64,000 bases of DNA from Arthrobacter sp. JZ12 (GCF_035189165.1 NZ_CP045246.1:2232001-2296000), one strand, 5' to 3'. Shown: positions 9,601-18,019, counted from the stretch's first letter. The notes: generated by a model not told the origin, from the sequence alone. A program made the numbers and translations.

Positions 9601-10579
9601 CCCCTGCCTGGCACTGTTGGTTTCAGGCTGGGGCAGGTGGTCGGCGTCATTCAGGTCGAGTCGGCACGGCGATGTTGAGGACGCCCTGCAGAATATTGTT
9701 CGCGACGGTGAAGCCGCGTCCGTGACGGTCATGATCGGGGGTGAAAGGGAACTCGCGTCGGGCAGGTTCTTCCCGATGCTGCCCAACCGCATATTCCTTC
9801 CATTCGGCGCCACCTCTGAAACCCTGTTCACCTGGCCCAGGCTGCCCACCATCGACGCCTTGCCCGGTCGCGCCTTCGTACAGGGCCGCATCAGTCCATC
9901 CGGGGACGCGGTAGCGCAACTTGTACTCGATGTCGGCGAGGAAATTGAACATTCCCGTGGACCCACGTTCAAGCCCTTTCAGGTAGCCGCACTTCCGCGG
10001 GCCGTGAGCGTGGAAACCCTTCATACAGCAGACGAGGAAATCGAACCGGCAGCGATCCCGATGGGAGTGGCAGGCGACGACCTCGCGACCGCACACCTCC
10101 TGCTGCCGCAACGCACTGCCGCTTTCGTCCTCGGAGCTGCCGGCTCCGGCAAATCGCATACGCTCAATCTCATCGCGCAGACGGCTCCGCCGTTTCTTCG
10201 CAGGATCCGGCCCGCTGCCGGCGAAGACGCGGTGGCGTTCTGGCGGCGGTTTTCGACCGTCGGCGCCCGCGGGAATGAGCTCCTCCTCGTGGATGAAGCA
10301 GACCGGTTGCCGCGGGAAAGCCATCAGTTGCTTGCGCAGCTTGTGGCTGCCGGCGCTCGTGCCGTTTTTGCCTCGTCGCCAGCCCTTGCGCTCCTGTCGG
10401 TCAGCCCCCTCGCCGGGAACCTGCGCACCAGCCCCCTTGGCATAGTGCTGGGTCCTCGCTCTTCGGGCGACGGCGATCTGTTCGGCGTGCGGCTGGGCGT
10501 CGAAAACGCACCTCCCCCCGGCCGCGGCGTGCTCGTCGACTCCAGCGGAGTCAGGGAAATTCAGGTAGCGAGCTTATGA
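6671..10579 (+). CDS. FHA-domain FtsK/SpoIIIE ATPase of the EccC/EssC type
   Basis: A 1302-residue protein with the domain order of type VII secretion motor ATPases. Residues 1-78 look like a small beta-rich (ubiquitin-like) domain. An FHA domain spans about 94-175 (YSIGRTAADIRI, SRTHARL, NGVWVNG). Two close transmembrane helices lie at about 211-255. Three FtsK-type ATPase modules follow. The first has an intact Walker A GTTGAGKS near 575-582 and Walker B VTVIDEF near 677-685. The second, near 890-905, reads GPPGSGLAE with the P-loop lysine replaced. The third has GAAGSGKS near 1153 and LLLVDEAD near 1201. EccC/EssC proteins drive export of WXG100 proteins across the membrane. No WXG100 or other ecc gene is visible within the window, so substrates would be encoded elsewhere. 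Confidence 0.85.
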   Translation: MDLHVTLAAGPGVTLPEGRTTEEVVISIAGPATGEQIREELAARTGHARFSVDGQPLDALVPGTPPLTSGAVVVVVPESQRMPARPRQGANLLFLVRTGPDAGRIVPLARGTYSIGRTAADIRIDDPELSRTHARLTVTNETVLLTDLDSANGVWVNGDRTGQAVVTTSSDVLIGASRCALVLADTPQPAINAVDLSEPCEVSAPPPPEPGRLLLITAFLPLILGIVLAVTTGMWFFLAFSALSAVTGVVPLVSARKKRAAFRAAVSKAADQDRERRRRAAHDIGSLALRSVQPQFAPDAVERRPDADHTRYLRVGVADQSANLGVKVAPAEWQQPVLESAPLLIPLSEAGNSSIERPVCVDIIGPSETLLRVAHLVVLQLCALDLSGGIICFGSSRNLPHAARFLPGVTLVTSKEKLRETVKTARPSAFLIFDEQYEAAPAAGPIRTYRFFDEDAGSRLPNNSWVLDYSRTPPVLRTPEGETCFSPDLLGSDTFTAVARLIGGRAVSASAAGADGTIPTAVELGQLTDSRPSAIRARWEVPSDGTQFAAVVGSSASGMLEIDLESQGPHLLAAGTTGAGKSEFLRTLVLGLALNHSPAMVNFLFIDFKGGSGLSALSELPHSVGILTDLSSASVSRALTSLKAEVKRRERLFADAGAADYREYLRSGSTPALPRLVTVIDEFRMLAEEVPDAVQDLMRIAMLGRSLGMHLVLATQRPQGAVTSDIRANITSWIALRVQSAMESQDILDSTVATGIPVGLPGRGFLRVGAGMPVEFQTAAAVIGQGAPDVRVRPLSSYLEDPAGAGTHRSLGQRGARGSAAGHLEGLITAIKGAAQEMLTGPQHLPVLPPLPHRLNRPDSGNYSLYLGILDLPHIQNQHPLRWDPERHSHLAFVGPPGSGLAEALACTLSELLHMRPDTHLYVLDGDGTLAAWDSAPQVGAYVTASEVKRAARVLNRVAEEVTHRLDRPVQGRRSVRPCLALLVSGWGRWSASFRSSRHGDVEDALQNIVRDGEAASVTVMIGGERELASGRFFPMLPNRIFLPFGATSETLFTWPRLPTIDALPGRAFVQGRISPSGDAVAQLVLDVGEEIEHSRGPTFKPFQVAALPRAVSVETLHTADEEIEPAAIPMGVAGDDLATAHLLLPQRTAAFVLGAAGSGKSHTLNLIAQTAPPFLRRIRPAAGEDAVAFWRRFSTVGARGNELLLVDEADRLPRESHQLLAQLVAAGARAVFASSPALALLSVSPLAGNLRTSPLGIVLGPRSSGDGDLFGVRLGVENAPPPGRGVLVDSSGVREIQVASL

Positions 10580-10622
10580 AAGCAGGGCCGCGTCATCGGT
10601 GCCGGGCCAGACCAGACGCCGG

Positions 10623-11054
10623 CTAGAGCATAGGAGTGCCGTCGCTGGTCCTGCTGGTGTACGCCACAACGGGCCGGGTGAACAGTTGATGCACCATGAT
10701 GACCGCAGGCACCAGCAGCAACAGGCCCAACCAGATAACACCGGCGGTCAGGGCAGGAATTGCGATAACGGCTACAAAGAACTGGAACACAAGGGCAGCC
10801 GATCGCGTCCACCGGTACCCCCGGAAGAAAAAGTGCCCTACCGCCAGAAGCCACCCCGCCAGGAGCACAAGGAGGACGAGCATGAAGATCGCCCCGCCCA
10901 GCGACATGGGCGTACTCGTTATCAGACCCAGGAGGAACCACCCTGCCACAGCCAGAAGAGCCGCGGCCTCGCAGACGAGGATAGCTGCGATGATCATGAC
11001 CCCTTTGGGCCGGGCAATTCGATCGGGCTGGGGTTCCTGGGTGGGTCTTGACAC
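10623..11054 (-). CDS. Small four-helix membrane protein, unknown function
   Basis: A 143-residue protein with a short charged N-terminus (RPTQEPQPDRIARPKG) followed by about four hydrophobic helices covering residues 18-125, and a short polar tail. It contains no motif I recognise. It converges with the FHA-FtsK gene, separated by 43 bp, and is divergent from whiB1. Composition and codon use match neighbouring housekeeping genes, so it is probably real. It could be an integral accessory protein, but nothing in the sequence links it to a process. Confidence 0.65.
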   Translation of the reverse strand: MSRPTQEPQPDRIARPKGVMIIAAILVCEAAALLAVAGWFLLGLITSTPMSLGGAIFMLVLLVLLAGWLLAVGHFFFRGYRWTRSAALVFQFFVAVIAIPALTAGVIWLGLLLLVPAVIMVHQLFTRPVVAYTSRTSDGTPML

Positions 11055-11135
11055 AGTGGCACCCTACCCGACATAGTCGTGCACAGCTACGAGCGCTATT
11101 CCTGGCGTTGATCCTGTGACGCATCCCTCACGCTT

Positions 11136-11151
11136 TGAGGCAATTACCTCA
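11136..11151 (+). promoter_or_regulatory. Inverted repeat upstream of whiB1 (possible operator)
   Basis: TGAGG at 11136-11140 and CCTCA at 11147-11151 form an inverted repeat separated by six bases. The whole 16-mer is a near-palindrome. A second, odd-length inverted repeat CACGTAACGTG follows at 11173-11183. Both lie in the 236-bp region between the divergent membrane-protein gene and whiB1. The binding factor is unknown. Confidence 0.3.
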
Positions 11152-11206
11152 CGGTTACCTCTTGTTTGCATGCACGTAACGTGACAGCCTTGATGGAGGA
11201 AAATGC

Positions 11207-11225
11207 GGGGGCCGTAGTGGCCCCC
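11207..11225 (+). terminator. Terminator-like hairpin in the whiB1 leader
   Basis: A perfect seven-pair GC stem, GGGGGCC and GGCCCCC, with a five-base loop, is followed by TTT. It lies about 65 bp upstream of the whiB1 start codon. It could act as an attenuator or mark the end of a short leader transcript. It could also simply be a structured 5' leader, because the T-run is short. Confidence 0.4.
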
Positions 11226-11242
11226 TTTACTATGAAACCCCT

Positions 11243-11258
11243 CGTGAATGTTTTCACA
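11243..11258 (+). promoter_or_regulatory. CRP-like binding site upstream of whiB1
   Basis: CGTGAATGTTTTCACA matches the CRP-family consensus TGTGA-N6-TCACA at nine of ten conserved bases and lies 33 bp upstream of the whiB1 start codon. In Mycobacterium tuberculosis whiB1 is a known target of the CRP homologue Rv3676, so a site here is biologically plausible. Its position relative to the transcription start is not known, so activation or repression cannot be told. Confidence 0.55.
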
Positions 11259-11290
11259 AAGCTCACGGGTCGTAAGGAGAAGTGATCAGC

Positions 11291-11539
11291 ATGGATTGGC
11301 GTAGCCGCGCTGCCTGTCTGGACAAGGATCCGGAACTGTTCTTTCCGGTGGGCAATACAGGACCTGCCCTGCTTCAGATCGAAGAGGCGAAAAGTGTTTG
11401 CCGCCGATGCCAGGTCATCGATACCTGCCTTCAGTGGGCAATCGAGTCAGGGCAGGATGCCGGTGTATGGGGCGGGCTGAGCGAGGATGAGCGGCGCGCT
11501 CTCAAGCGCCGGGCCGCTCGCGCACGGCGGGCTTCCTGA
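11291..11539 (+). CDS. whiB1: WhiB1-type iron-sulfur transcriptional regulator
   Basis: An 82-residue WhiB protein starting at the ATG at 11291. I chose it because AAGGAGA at 11274-11280 is well spaced for it, whereas the upstream in-frame GTG at 11282 sits directly on the ribosome site. Four cysteines (9, 37, 40 and 46, with CxxC at 37-40) would bind the [4Fe-4S] cluster, and the GVWGG turn at 58-62 is followed by a basic C-terminus for DNA contact. The N-terminus MDWRSRAAC and PELFFPVGN are those of WhiB1, an essential NO-responsive partner of the primary sigma factor in mycobacteria. Its neighbour is a PdtaS-like kinase, as in mycobacteria. A long structured leader precedes it. Confidence 0.93.
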   Translation: MDWRSRAACLDKDPELFFPVGNTGPALLQIEEAKSVCRRCQVIDTCLQWAIESGQDAGVWGGLSEDERRALKRRAARARRAS

Positions 11540-11551
11540 CTTAGACGGGTC

Positions 11552-11594
11552 AAGCAGAAAGGGGAGGACATTGAATGTCCTCCCCTTTCTGCTT
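11552..11594. terminator. Perfect bidirectional terminator between whiB1 and pdtaS
   Basis: Two 20-base arms, 11552-11571 and 11575-11594, are exact reverse complements around a three-base loop TGA. An A-rich base on one side and a T-rich base on the other occur on both strands. It lies between the convergent whiB1 and pdtaS genes and should terminate both. Confidence 0.85.
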
Positions 11595-11616
11595 GCTCGG
11601 CATTGCTTTACCGCCG

Positions 11617-13116
11617 CTATGAAGCACCGCCAGACACCTCGGGAGCGCGTCGAGCGCCCCTGATGCCCATCTCGATGGTGACAACCGTTCCTCCGCCATC
11701 ACGCGGCTTCCACTCGATCGTGCCCCCGAGCTCACTCATCACCAGGGTTCGCACGATCTGCAGCCCCAGGCCTTCGGTGTAGTCACCCTCGGGAATCCCC
11801 GCGCCGTCGTCCGCCACTGACACGGTGAGCACTTCCCCATCGCTACCGACACTTCGGTCCGCTGTCAGCCAGACCGTACCCGGCCGGTCTGCCAACCCGT
11901 GTTCGACGGCGTTGGTCACCAGTTCATTGATCACAAGTGCCAGCGGGGTTGCGAAGTCACTGGGCAGTTCACCGAACTCACCGGAACGCTCCGTTCGTAC
12001 CGTCCGGTTGGGCGAGGCTACTTCGGCCGAGAGCCGGAACTGACGCGCAATCAGTTCGTCGAAGTCAACGCTCTGAGAGAGACCCTGCGACAGTGTTTCG
12101 TGAACGAGTGCGATGGTCGCTACCCTGCGCATTGCCTGTTCGAGGCCCTGCTTGGCTTCGTCGCTGACCATTCGGCGCGACTGCATGCGCAGTAGCGCAG
12201 CGACCGTCTGCAGGTTGTTTTTCACACGGTGGTGAATCTCGCGGATGGTCGCGTCTTTCGACACCAACTCCATCTCGCGACGCCTCAACTCCGAAACGTC
12301 CCGGCACAGCACCAGGGCTCCGAAGCGCTCTTTTTCGTCCCGCAGTGGAATGGCACGCAGGGACAGGCTCACGCCGCGGGACTCAATTTCCGTGCGCCAG
12401 GGCATCTTGCCCGTCAGCACCAGCGGCAGAGTCTCATCCACCATCCGGCGGTCCTTGAGCAGCGAGGTGACTATCTCCGCCAGCGGGCGCCCTTCCAGGG
12501 TCTCGACGTCGCCAAGCCGGCGGAAGGCCGATACGCCATTCGGACTCGCATACTGGACAACGCCGTCGACATCGAGCCTGATGAGACCGTCACCCACACG
12601 AGGTGCGCCGCGCCGTGAGCCGGTCGGTGTGGCGAAATCCGGCCAGAGCCCCAGTGTGGCCATGCGCAGCAGGTCGTAGGCGCACTGCCGGTAGGTCAAC
12701 TCAAGCCTGGACGGCATCCTCGAACTGGACAGATCCATGTGGGACGTCACGACGGCGAGGGTGCGCCCATTGCGCACCATGGGCACGGCTTCCACGCGCA
12801 TCGCCATCTCGGACGTCCAGCTCGTCTCACTTGAACGCTCTATCTGCCGGCTCTCCCACGCCTTGTCCACGAGAGGCTGCAGGTCGGCCCGTATCCGCTC
12901 GCCGACGAAGTCGCTGTGGAATACGGTGTGCGAGGTGGAGGGGCGGACGTGAGCGAGGGCGACGTAACCGCCGTCGTGCAACGGGAACCACAGTGCCAGG
13001 TCGGCGAACGCCAGGTCAGCCACCATCTGCCAGTCACCGACCAGAAGGTGGAGCCATTCAGCGTCCCCCGGGGCGAAGCCGGCGTGATCCCGGATCGGAT
13101 CGGTGAAAATTGCCAC
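11617..13116 (-). CDS. pdtaS: PdtaS-like sensor histidine kinase
   Basis: A 499-residue soluble sensor kinase. An N-terminal GAF-like region (about 1-160, with the family phrase LLVGDWQMVADLAFADLALW) is followed by a PAS domain near 190-290. A HisKA_2/HWE-type dimerisation helix comes next with DATIREIHHRVKNNLQTVAA, the phosphorylated histidine being near residue 296. The C-terminal HATPase domain shows NELVTNAVEHG and GLGLQIVRTL. No transmembrane helix is present. In mycobacteria PdtaS phosphorylates PdtaR, an ANTAR RNA-binding antiterminator; no pdtaR is seen here. Adjacency to whiB1 matches the mycobacterial order. The gene is followed by the shared terminator at 11552-11594. Confidence 0.88.
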   Translation of the reverse strand: MAIFTDPIRDHAGFAPGDAEWLHLLVGDWQMVADLAFADLALWFPLHDGGYVALAHVRPSTSHTVFHSDFVGERIRADLQPLVDKAWESRQIERSSETSWTSEMAMRVEAVPMVRNGRTLAVVTSHMDLSSSRMPSRLELTYRQCAYDLLRMATLGLWPDFATPTGSRRGAPRVGDGLIRLDVDGVVQYASPNGVSAFRRLGDVETLEGRPLAEIVTSLLKDRRMVDETLPLVLTGKMPWRTEIESRGVSLSLRAIPLRDEKERFGALVLCRDVSELRRREMELVSKDATIREIHHRVKNNLQTVAALLRMQSRRMVSDEAKQGLEQAMRRVATIALVHETLSQGLSQSVDFDELIARQFRLSAEVASPNRTVRTERSGEFGELPSDFATPLALVINELVTNAVEHGLADRPGTVWLTADRSVGSDGEVLTVSVADDGAGIPEGDYTEGLGLQIVRTLVMSELGGTIEWKPRDGGGTVVTIEMGIRGARRAPEVSGGAS

Positions 13117-13128
13117 GTGAACCCTTTC

Positions 13129-16100
13129 TTACTGCCGCACAATCGAGCGCAACAGACGTAGTGCAACGGAAAGGGACGCCATATCGTCCCGCTCCAGCTG
13201 GTTCACCTCGGCGAACATTTTTCTTGCCCGGTCCAGGTGTTCAGCATTGAGATTTTCCCATTCCTGAAGCCTGACCGACGCATCCGATGTTCCCAGATGG
13301 GACGAACTGTTCATAACCGACACTGTCATTTCCGCAACCGTGGAGTAGAGGTCGTCCCGCAATGCAGCGCGGGCCAAAGCCTGCCATCTGTCCTCACGCG
13401 GTAACGAGGTGATGCGTTCCAGCAGGTTATCGATGTCGAAACGGTCGTAGATTGCGAAGTAGACCTGTGCAATCCGTTCGACCGGCTCGTCCACGCGGCG
13501 GGAGATCAGAGCGACATCAAGCAGGCCGAATGACTCGAACTGCTCAGCCCAGTGCTGGGCGATCGAGTTCGGCAGGCCCCACTCCTCCGCTTGGTCGAAC
13601 CACCTGCGGATGCGGTCGAGGTCACCACCGCGCACATAGTTGACGAGTCGGGTGCGCAATGGATCGATCAGCGGTTTGAACGCGGCAACGTCCTCAGCGA
13701 TGGTGGTCTCGCCTCCGACATGGTTGACAAACCACCGGACTGCCCGATCGAGGAGCCTGCGCACGTCAAGATGCACTATTGTCCAGGGCTCCGTGGGGAA
13801 GCTTGCGGGAAGTTCGGCGAGCGCGTCCGTGATGCGGTCAAGTTCGTAGATCTCCCTGAGCGCCACGAACGCACGCGCCACCACCGCTTCGCTAACGGAC
13901 GTTTCCTCCATCACCCGGAACGCGAACGTGATCCCGCCCATGTTGATCATGTCATTCGCGATGACGGTGGCGATGATCTGCCGGCGCAGAGGGTGAGTGT
14001 CCAGGTCGTCGTCGAACCGCTCCACCACCTGTCGGGGGAAGTAGCTCCTGAGCGTTCCCTTGAACCACGGGTCGTCAGCGAGATCACTCTTGGTGAGTGC
14101 TTTGGTCAGCTCGATCTTTGCGTAAGCCGCAAGGACCGACAGTTCAGGGGAGGTTAGCCCCTGTCCCTGCTCGACCCGGGCCCGGAGTTCCTGGTTGGTG
14201 GGAAGCGCCTCGAGTTCGCGGTTCAGGTCAGCATGAACCTCAAGCCAGTCCATAAGCCGCTCGAAGCTGGCGCTCCATTCGACCACGCGCTGCCGGTCAT
14301 TGAGCAGCAGCACGTTCTGGTCAATGTTGTCCTGCAGGACAAGCTCCGCCACCTCATCGGTCATGGAATGGAGGAAAGCCGTCCGTTCCTCAGCGGACAA
14401 TCTTCCGGTGCGGACCATGCGGTCGACGAAGATCTTGATGTTGACCTCGTGATCGGAACAGTCCACGCCCGCGGAATTGTCGATCGCGTCCGTGTTCAGG
14501 ATGACGCCGTTGAGTGCAGCTTCGATGCGGCCGCGCTGGGTCATCCCAAGATTTCCGCCCTCACCCACCACTCGAGCGCGCAACTGGTTGCCGTCGACGC
14601 GGATCGCGTCATTGGCTTTGTCCCCCACATCGCCATGAGATTCGGTGGATGCTTTCACGTAAGTACCGATACCGCCGTTGTAGAGCAGATCTACAGGAGC
14701 AGTCAGGATTGCACGCAGCAGCTCCGGCGGGCTCATGTTGGTTACGGTGCTCTCCAGACCGAGGACAGCGCGCACCTGGCTGCTGACCGGAATGGACTTC
14801 ACGTGGCGCGGGTAGACTCCGCCGCCCTCGCTGATGAGCTCGGCGTCATAGTCCTCCCAGCTTGAACGGGGCAATTCGAATAGCCTCTTCCGCTCGATCC
14901 ATGACGCAGCCGGATCCGGATTCGGATCGAGGAAGATGTGGCGATGATCGAAGGCGGCCACCAGCTTGATATGGCGGGAGAGCAACATCCCGTTGCCAAA
15001 GACATCACCGCTCATGTCACCGACGCCGGCGACGGTGAAGTCCTCGGTCTGGGTGTCGACGCCGAACTCGCTGAAGTGCCGCTTGACGGATTCCCAGGCG
15101 CCGCGGGCGGTGATACCCATAGCTTTGTGGTCGTACCCAACCGAGCCTCCGGAAGCGAACGCATCGCCCAACCAGAACCCGTACTCAGCGGACAGTTCGT
15201 TGGCGATGTCGGAGAAGGATGCTGTTCCCTTGTCCGCTGCAACCACCAGGTAGCTGTCGTCACCGTCGTGTCGCACCACCTGGTCCGGCGGGATAACCTC
15301 TTCGCCTTGGGCGGTAGTGGCCAGGTTGTCGGTGATGTCCAGAAGACCCCTGATGAACGTTCGATAGCTGGCTTGGCCCTCAGCCATCCACGCCGCCCGG
15401 TCAGAGCCAGGGTCCGGCAACTGCTTTGCGTAGAAGCCGCCCTTGGCGCCGGTTGGAACAATGACGGCGTTTTTGACGGTCTGCGCCTTTACGAGACCGA
15501 GGATTTCGGTTCGGAAATCTTCGCGCCGGTCGGACCATCGCAATCCACCGCGCGCAACTTGTCCGAATCGCAGATGGACCCCCTCGACCCGGGGCGAGTA
15601 CACCCAGATCTCGTATTTCGGACGCGGGTAGGGCGCTCCCTCGATCGCTGACGTGTTCAGCTTGAAGCTGACGTGGGCCTTCTCCTGGAAGTAGTTGGTT
15701 CGAAGGGTTGCCTCGATGAGGTTTGCGAAGGTACGAAGGACGCGGTCCGCGTCCAGGGTTGGCACCTTTTCCAGGTCCGCTCTGAGGCGTTCCCGCACCT
15801 CACCCATCAGGCTTTCGCGCTCCGACCCAGGCACTCTCGGATCGAACCGCGTTTCAAAGAGGGCGATGAGGGATCGGGTCACGTCCGGATTGAGCAGCAG
15901 CGTGTCGCTGATGAAGCCGTACGAGTTTGTATTGCCCATCTGGCGCATGTACTTGGCGTAGGCGCGCAGAATTACGACCTGCCGCCAGCGAAGATTCTCA
16001 CGGAGCACCAGCCTGTCGAACGAATCAGACTCGCTGCGGTTCACCATCGCTGCCGCGAAGGCCTCTTCCAGGAGTTCTCCTGTGCCTGCAGGATCGATCC

Positions 16101-17973
16101 CCTGCGGATACCTCAGCCCGAGGTCGTACAGGAAAAATTCCCTGCCGTCGCCGCGCCGGATCTCAAAGGGACGCTCATCGAGGACCTCGAGTCCCAGATT
16201 ATGCAGGAACGGCAGGATCTGGCTCAGGCTCTTCGGCTCAGTGAGATAGAGCTTGAGTCGCGCGTCCTCTTCGAGGCGATCCCCTACTCCAGTAGGTGTA
16301 TAGACGTGCATGATCGGGCTCGGGGTGCCCGACTCGTCGTAAATAGAGAAACGTTCAATATCCTCAAGCGCGTCTTCCACCTCGTAGTCGACGCGATAGG
16401 CGGCAGGAAATGCTTCCGCCCACAGTTCCGAGAATCGCTCGGCCTCCGCGCGGCTGAACCTGGTGCGGGCTACCTCGTCGATTCCCTCCGACCACGATCG
16501 CGCGGCCATGACAAGCCGCTTTTCCAGTTCAGCAACCTTGACCTGTGCTATCTCAAGTCCCTGCGGAAGCCGGATGCGAAAGAACAGACGTGCGAGGGCC
16601 GACTCGCTCATCCGCGCCTCATAATCGATCGACTCCGCATTGAAGGTCCGGCGCAGTTCCTCTTCGATGCGCAAGCGAACGCTTGTCGTGTAACGGTCCC
16701 TCGGCAGGTAGACGAGAGCCGACATGAACCGGCCGTAAGTGTCAGGACGAAGGAAAAGCCGGGTCCGGCGTCGTTCCTGAAGCCGAAGGATCCCCATTGC
16801 CGTGGCAACGAGGTCATCGACGTCGATCTGAAATAGTTCGTCCCTCGGATACGTTTCGAGGATGGACAGCAGGTCCTTGCCTGAGTGGGAATCAGAGGGG
16901 AAACCGCAGCGCCGGAGAACCTCATTGACTTTATCCCGCACAATGGGCACGCTCCGGACGGAACCCGTGTATGCGCTGGTTGCAAAGAGACCGATGAAGC
17001 GGCGCTCACCGCAGACGTTCCCCTGCGCATCAAACTGCTTGATACCGATGTAGTCGAGATATGCTGCGCGGTGCACCGTTGAACGTGAGTTCGCCTTGGT
17101 GATGACCAGGACCCGCTTCTCCCGTGCCTTGGCCTGGCCGGCCTGCGTCAGGTGCTGCACCTGCCGCCTATCGACACCAGGGAACCGCAGCAGCCCAAGG
17201 CCGCTGTCACTGCGAACGCGCAGGACGTCCTCGCCGTCTTCAGTCTCGAGGTCGTATTCCTTGTAGCCGAGGAAGGTGAAGTTTCCGTCATCAAGCCAGG
17301 CGAGAAGTTCGCGTGCCTGCTGCAGGTCGGGAATTTCGGCGGCGGCAGGCAGGGCTTCAAGAGTGCGGCAGATCTCCCGCACTTTGCCGCGCATCTCGCT
17401 CCAGTCGTCGACGGCAGCCCTCACGTCGGTCAGCACACGCTGGAGACCTTCAATCACCTTCCCACGGCGGTCCTCCCCCGTGATGCGTCCGACCTCGACG
17501 GAGATCCAGGACTCCACGTGCGCGCTGATGTCGCTTTCGGCCGCGAGGTCGGCGAGCTTGGGAAGGGCGGCTGTGTCTCCGCTCGACGAACCGGCGGAGG
17601 AAGGGACACGGCGAAGCCGGATCAGCTCATGGCTCGATCGGGAACGCACCGCCACGAAGGTGGGGTGCACCACGAGCCGGATAGCCGCCTGTTGCCGGAC
17701 CAACTCCGCGGTCACTGAATCGACGAGGAACGGCATATCGTCGGTGACTATCATGACGACGCTCGCGTCATCCTGGTCGAAAATCCCAACCACCGCTTCG
17801 CCGGCAGGACGTACCCGTGCAAGCGCGCGGTGCTCCTGGGCACGATCCGCTAGTGCTGCGGGGGAATAAGCGGCGGAATCCTCTTCGGCCAGATGCTGGA
17901 AATAGTGCTGGACGAACTCGGTGAGTGAAGTGTCTGGGCTGGATTGTTCCGTGGTGCTGGATCCAGACGACAT
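13129..17973 (-). CDS. gdh: NAD-specific glutamate dehydrogenase, 180-kDa class
   Basis: A 1614-residue protein with the length and layout of the large (L_180) NAD-glutamate dehydrogenases. It has an N-terminal regulatory half with ACT-like segments, a catalytic core near residues 750-1250 (GLRWSDRREDFRTEILGL, VPTGAKGGFYAK), a nucleotide-binding region (VAGVGDMSGDVFGNGML) and a helical C-terminus. It oxidatively deaminates glutamate to 2-oxoglutarate, mainly for catabolism. It sits 46 bp downstream of the CpaE-like gene with a hairpin between them, so it probably has its own promoter or uses read-through. It ends 12 bp before pdtaS on the same strand, so the two may be co-transcribed. Confidence 0.93.
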   Translation of the reverse strand: MSSGSSTTEQSSPDTSLTEFVQHYFQHLAEEDSAAYSPAALADRAQEHRALARVRPAGEAVVGIFDQDDASVVMIVTDDMPFLVDSVTAELVRQQAAIRLVVHPTFVAVRSRSSHELIRLRRVPSSAGSSSGDTAALPKLADLAAESDISAHVESWISVEVGRITGEDRRGKVIEGLQRVLTDVRAAVDDWSEMRGKVREICRTLEALPAAAEIPDLQQARELLAWLDDGNFTFLGYKEYDLETEDGEDVLRVRSDSGLGLLRFPGVDRRQVQHLTQAGQAKAREKRVLVITKANSRSTVHRAAYLDYIGIKQFDAQGNVCGERRFIGLFATSAYTGSVRSVPIVRDKVNEVLRRCGFPSDSHSGKDLLSILETYPRDELFQIDVDDLVATAMGILRLQERRRTRLFLRPDTYGRFMSALVYLPRDRYTTSVRLRIEEELRRTFNAESIDYEARMSESALARLFFRIRLPQGLEIAQVKVAELEKRLVMAARSWSEGIDEVARTRFSRAEAERFSELWAEAFPAAYRVDYEVEDALEDIERFSIYDESGTPSPIMHVYTPTGVGDRLEEDARLKLYLTEPKSLSQILPFLHNLGLEVLDERPFEIRRGDGREFFLYDLGLRYPQGIDPAGTGELLEEAFAAAMVNRSESDSFDRLVLRENLRWRQVVILRAYAKYMRQMGNTNSYGFISDTLLLNPDVTRSLIALFETRFDPRVPGSERESLMGEVRERLRADLEKVPTLDADRVLRTFANLIEATLRTNYFQEKAHVSFKLNTSAIEGAPYPRPKYEIWVYSPRVEGVHLRFGQVARGGLRWSDRREDFRTEILGLVKAQTVKNAVIVPTGAKGGFYAKQLPDPGSDRAAWMAEGQASYRTFIRGLLDITDNLATTAQGEEVIPPDQVVRHDGDDSYLVVAADKGTASFSDIANELSAEYGFWLGDAFASGGSVGYDHKAMGITARGAWESVKRHFSEFGVDTQTEDFTVAGVGDMSGDVFGNGMLLSRHIKLVAAFDHRHIFLDPNPDPAASWIERKRLFELPRSSWEDYDAELISEGGGVYPRHVKSIPVSSQVRAVLGLESTVTNMSPPELLRAILTAPVDLLYNGGIGTYVKASTESHGDVGDKANDAIRVDGNQLRARVVGEGGNLGMTQRGRIEAALNGVILNTDAIDNSAGVDCSDHEVNIKIFVDRMVRTGRLSAEERTAFLHSMTDEVAELVLQDNIDQNVLLLNDRQRVVEWSASFERLMDWLEVHADLNRELEALPTNQELRARVEQGQGLTSPELSVLAAYAKIELTKALTKSDLADDPWFKGTLRSYFPRQVVERFDDDLDTHPLRRQIIATVIANDMINMGGITFAFRVMEETSVSEAVVARAFVALREIYELDRITDALAELPASFPTEPWTIVHLDVRRLLDRAVRWFVNHVGGETTIAEDVAAFKPLIDPLRTRLVNYVRGGDLDRIRRWFDQAEEWGLPNSIAQHWAEQFESFGLLDVALISRRVDEPVERIAQVYFAIYDRFDIDNLLERITSLPREDRWQALARAALRDDLYSTVAEMTVSVMNSSSHLGTSDASVRLQEWENLNAEHLDRARKMFAEVNQLERDDMASLSVALRLLRSIVRQ

Positions 17974-17998
17974 GAAACGCCTCCATAACGAGATGAAA

Positions 17999-18016
17999 GG
18001 CCGCTCCCTTGCGGCC
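17999..18016 (-). terminator. Hairpin after the CpaE-like gene
   Basis: On the minus strand GGCCGC, six loop bases and GCGGCC are followed by TTTCAT. The hairpin lies just past the stop of the CpaE-like gene and 26 bp before the glutamate dehydrogenase start. A six-pair stem with a three-T tail is a modest terminator and may only partly block read-through. Confidence 0.45.
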
Positions 18017-18019
18017 CCC

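Noticed and set aside
15673..16836. A 387-residue open frame on the plus strand
   Set aside because: It is fully inside the glutamate dehydrogenase gene on the other strand, and its composition is typical of a high-GC shadow frame.
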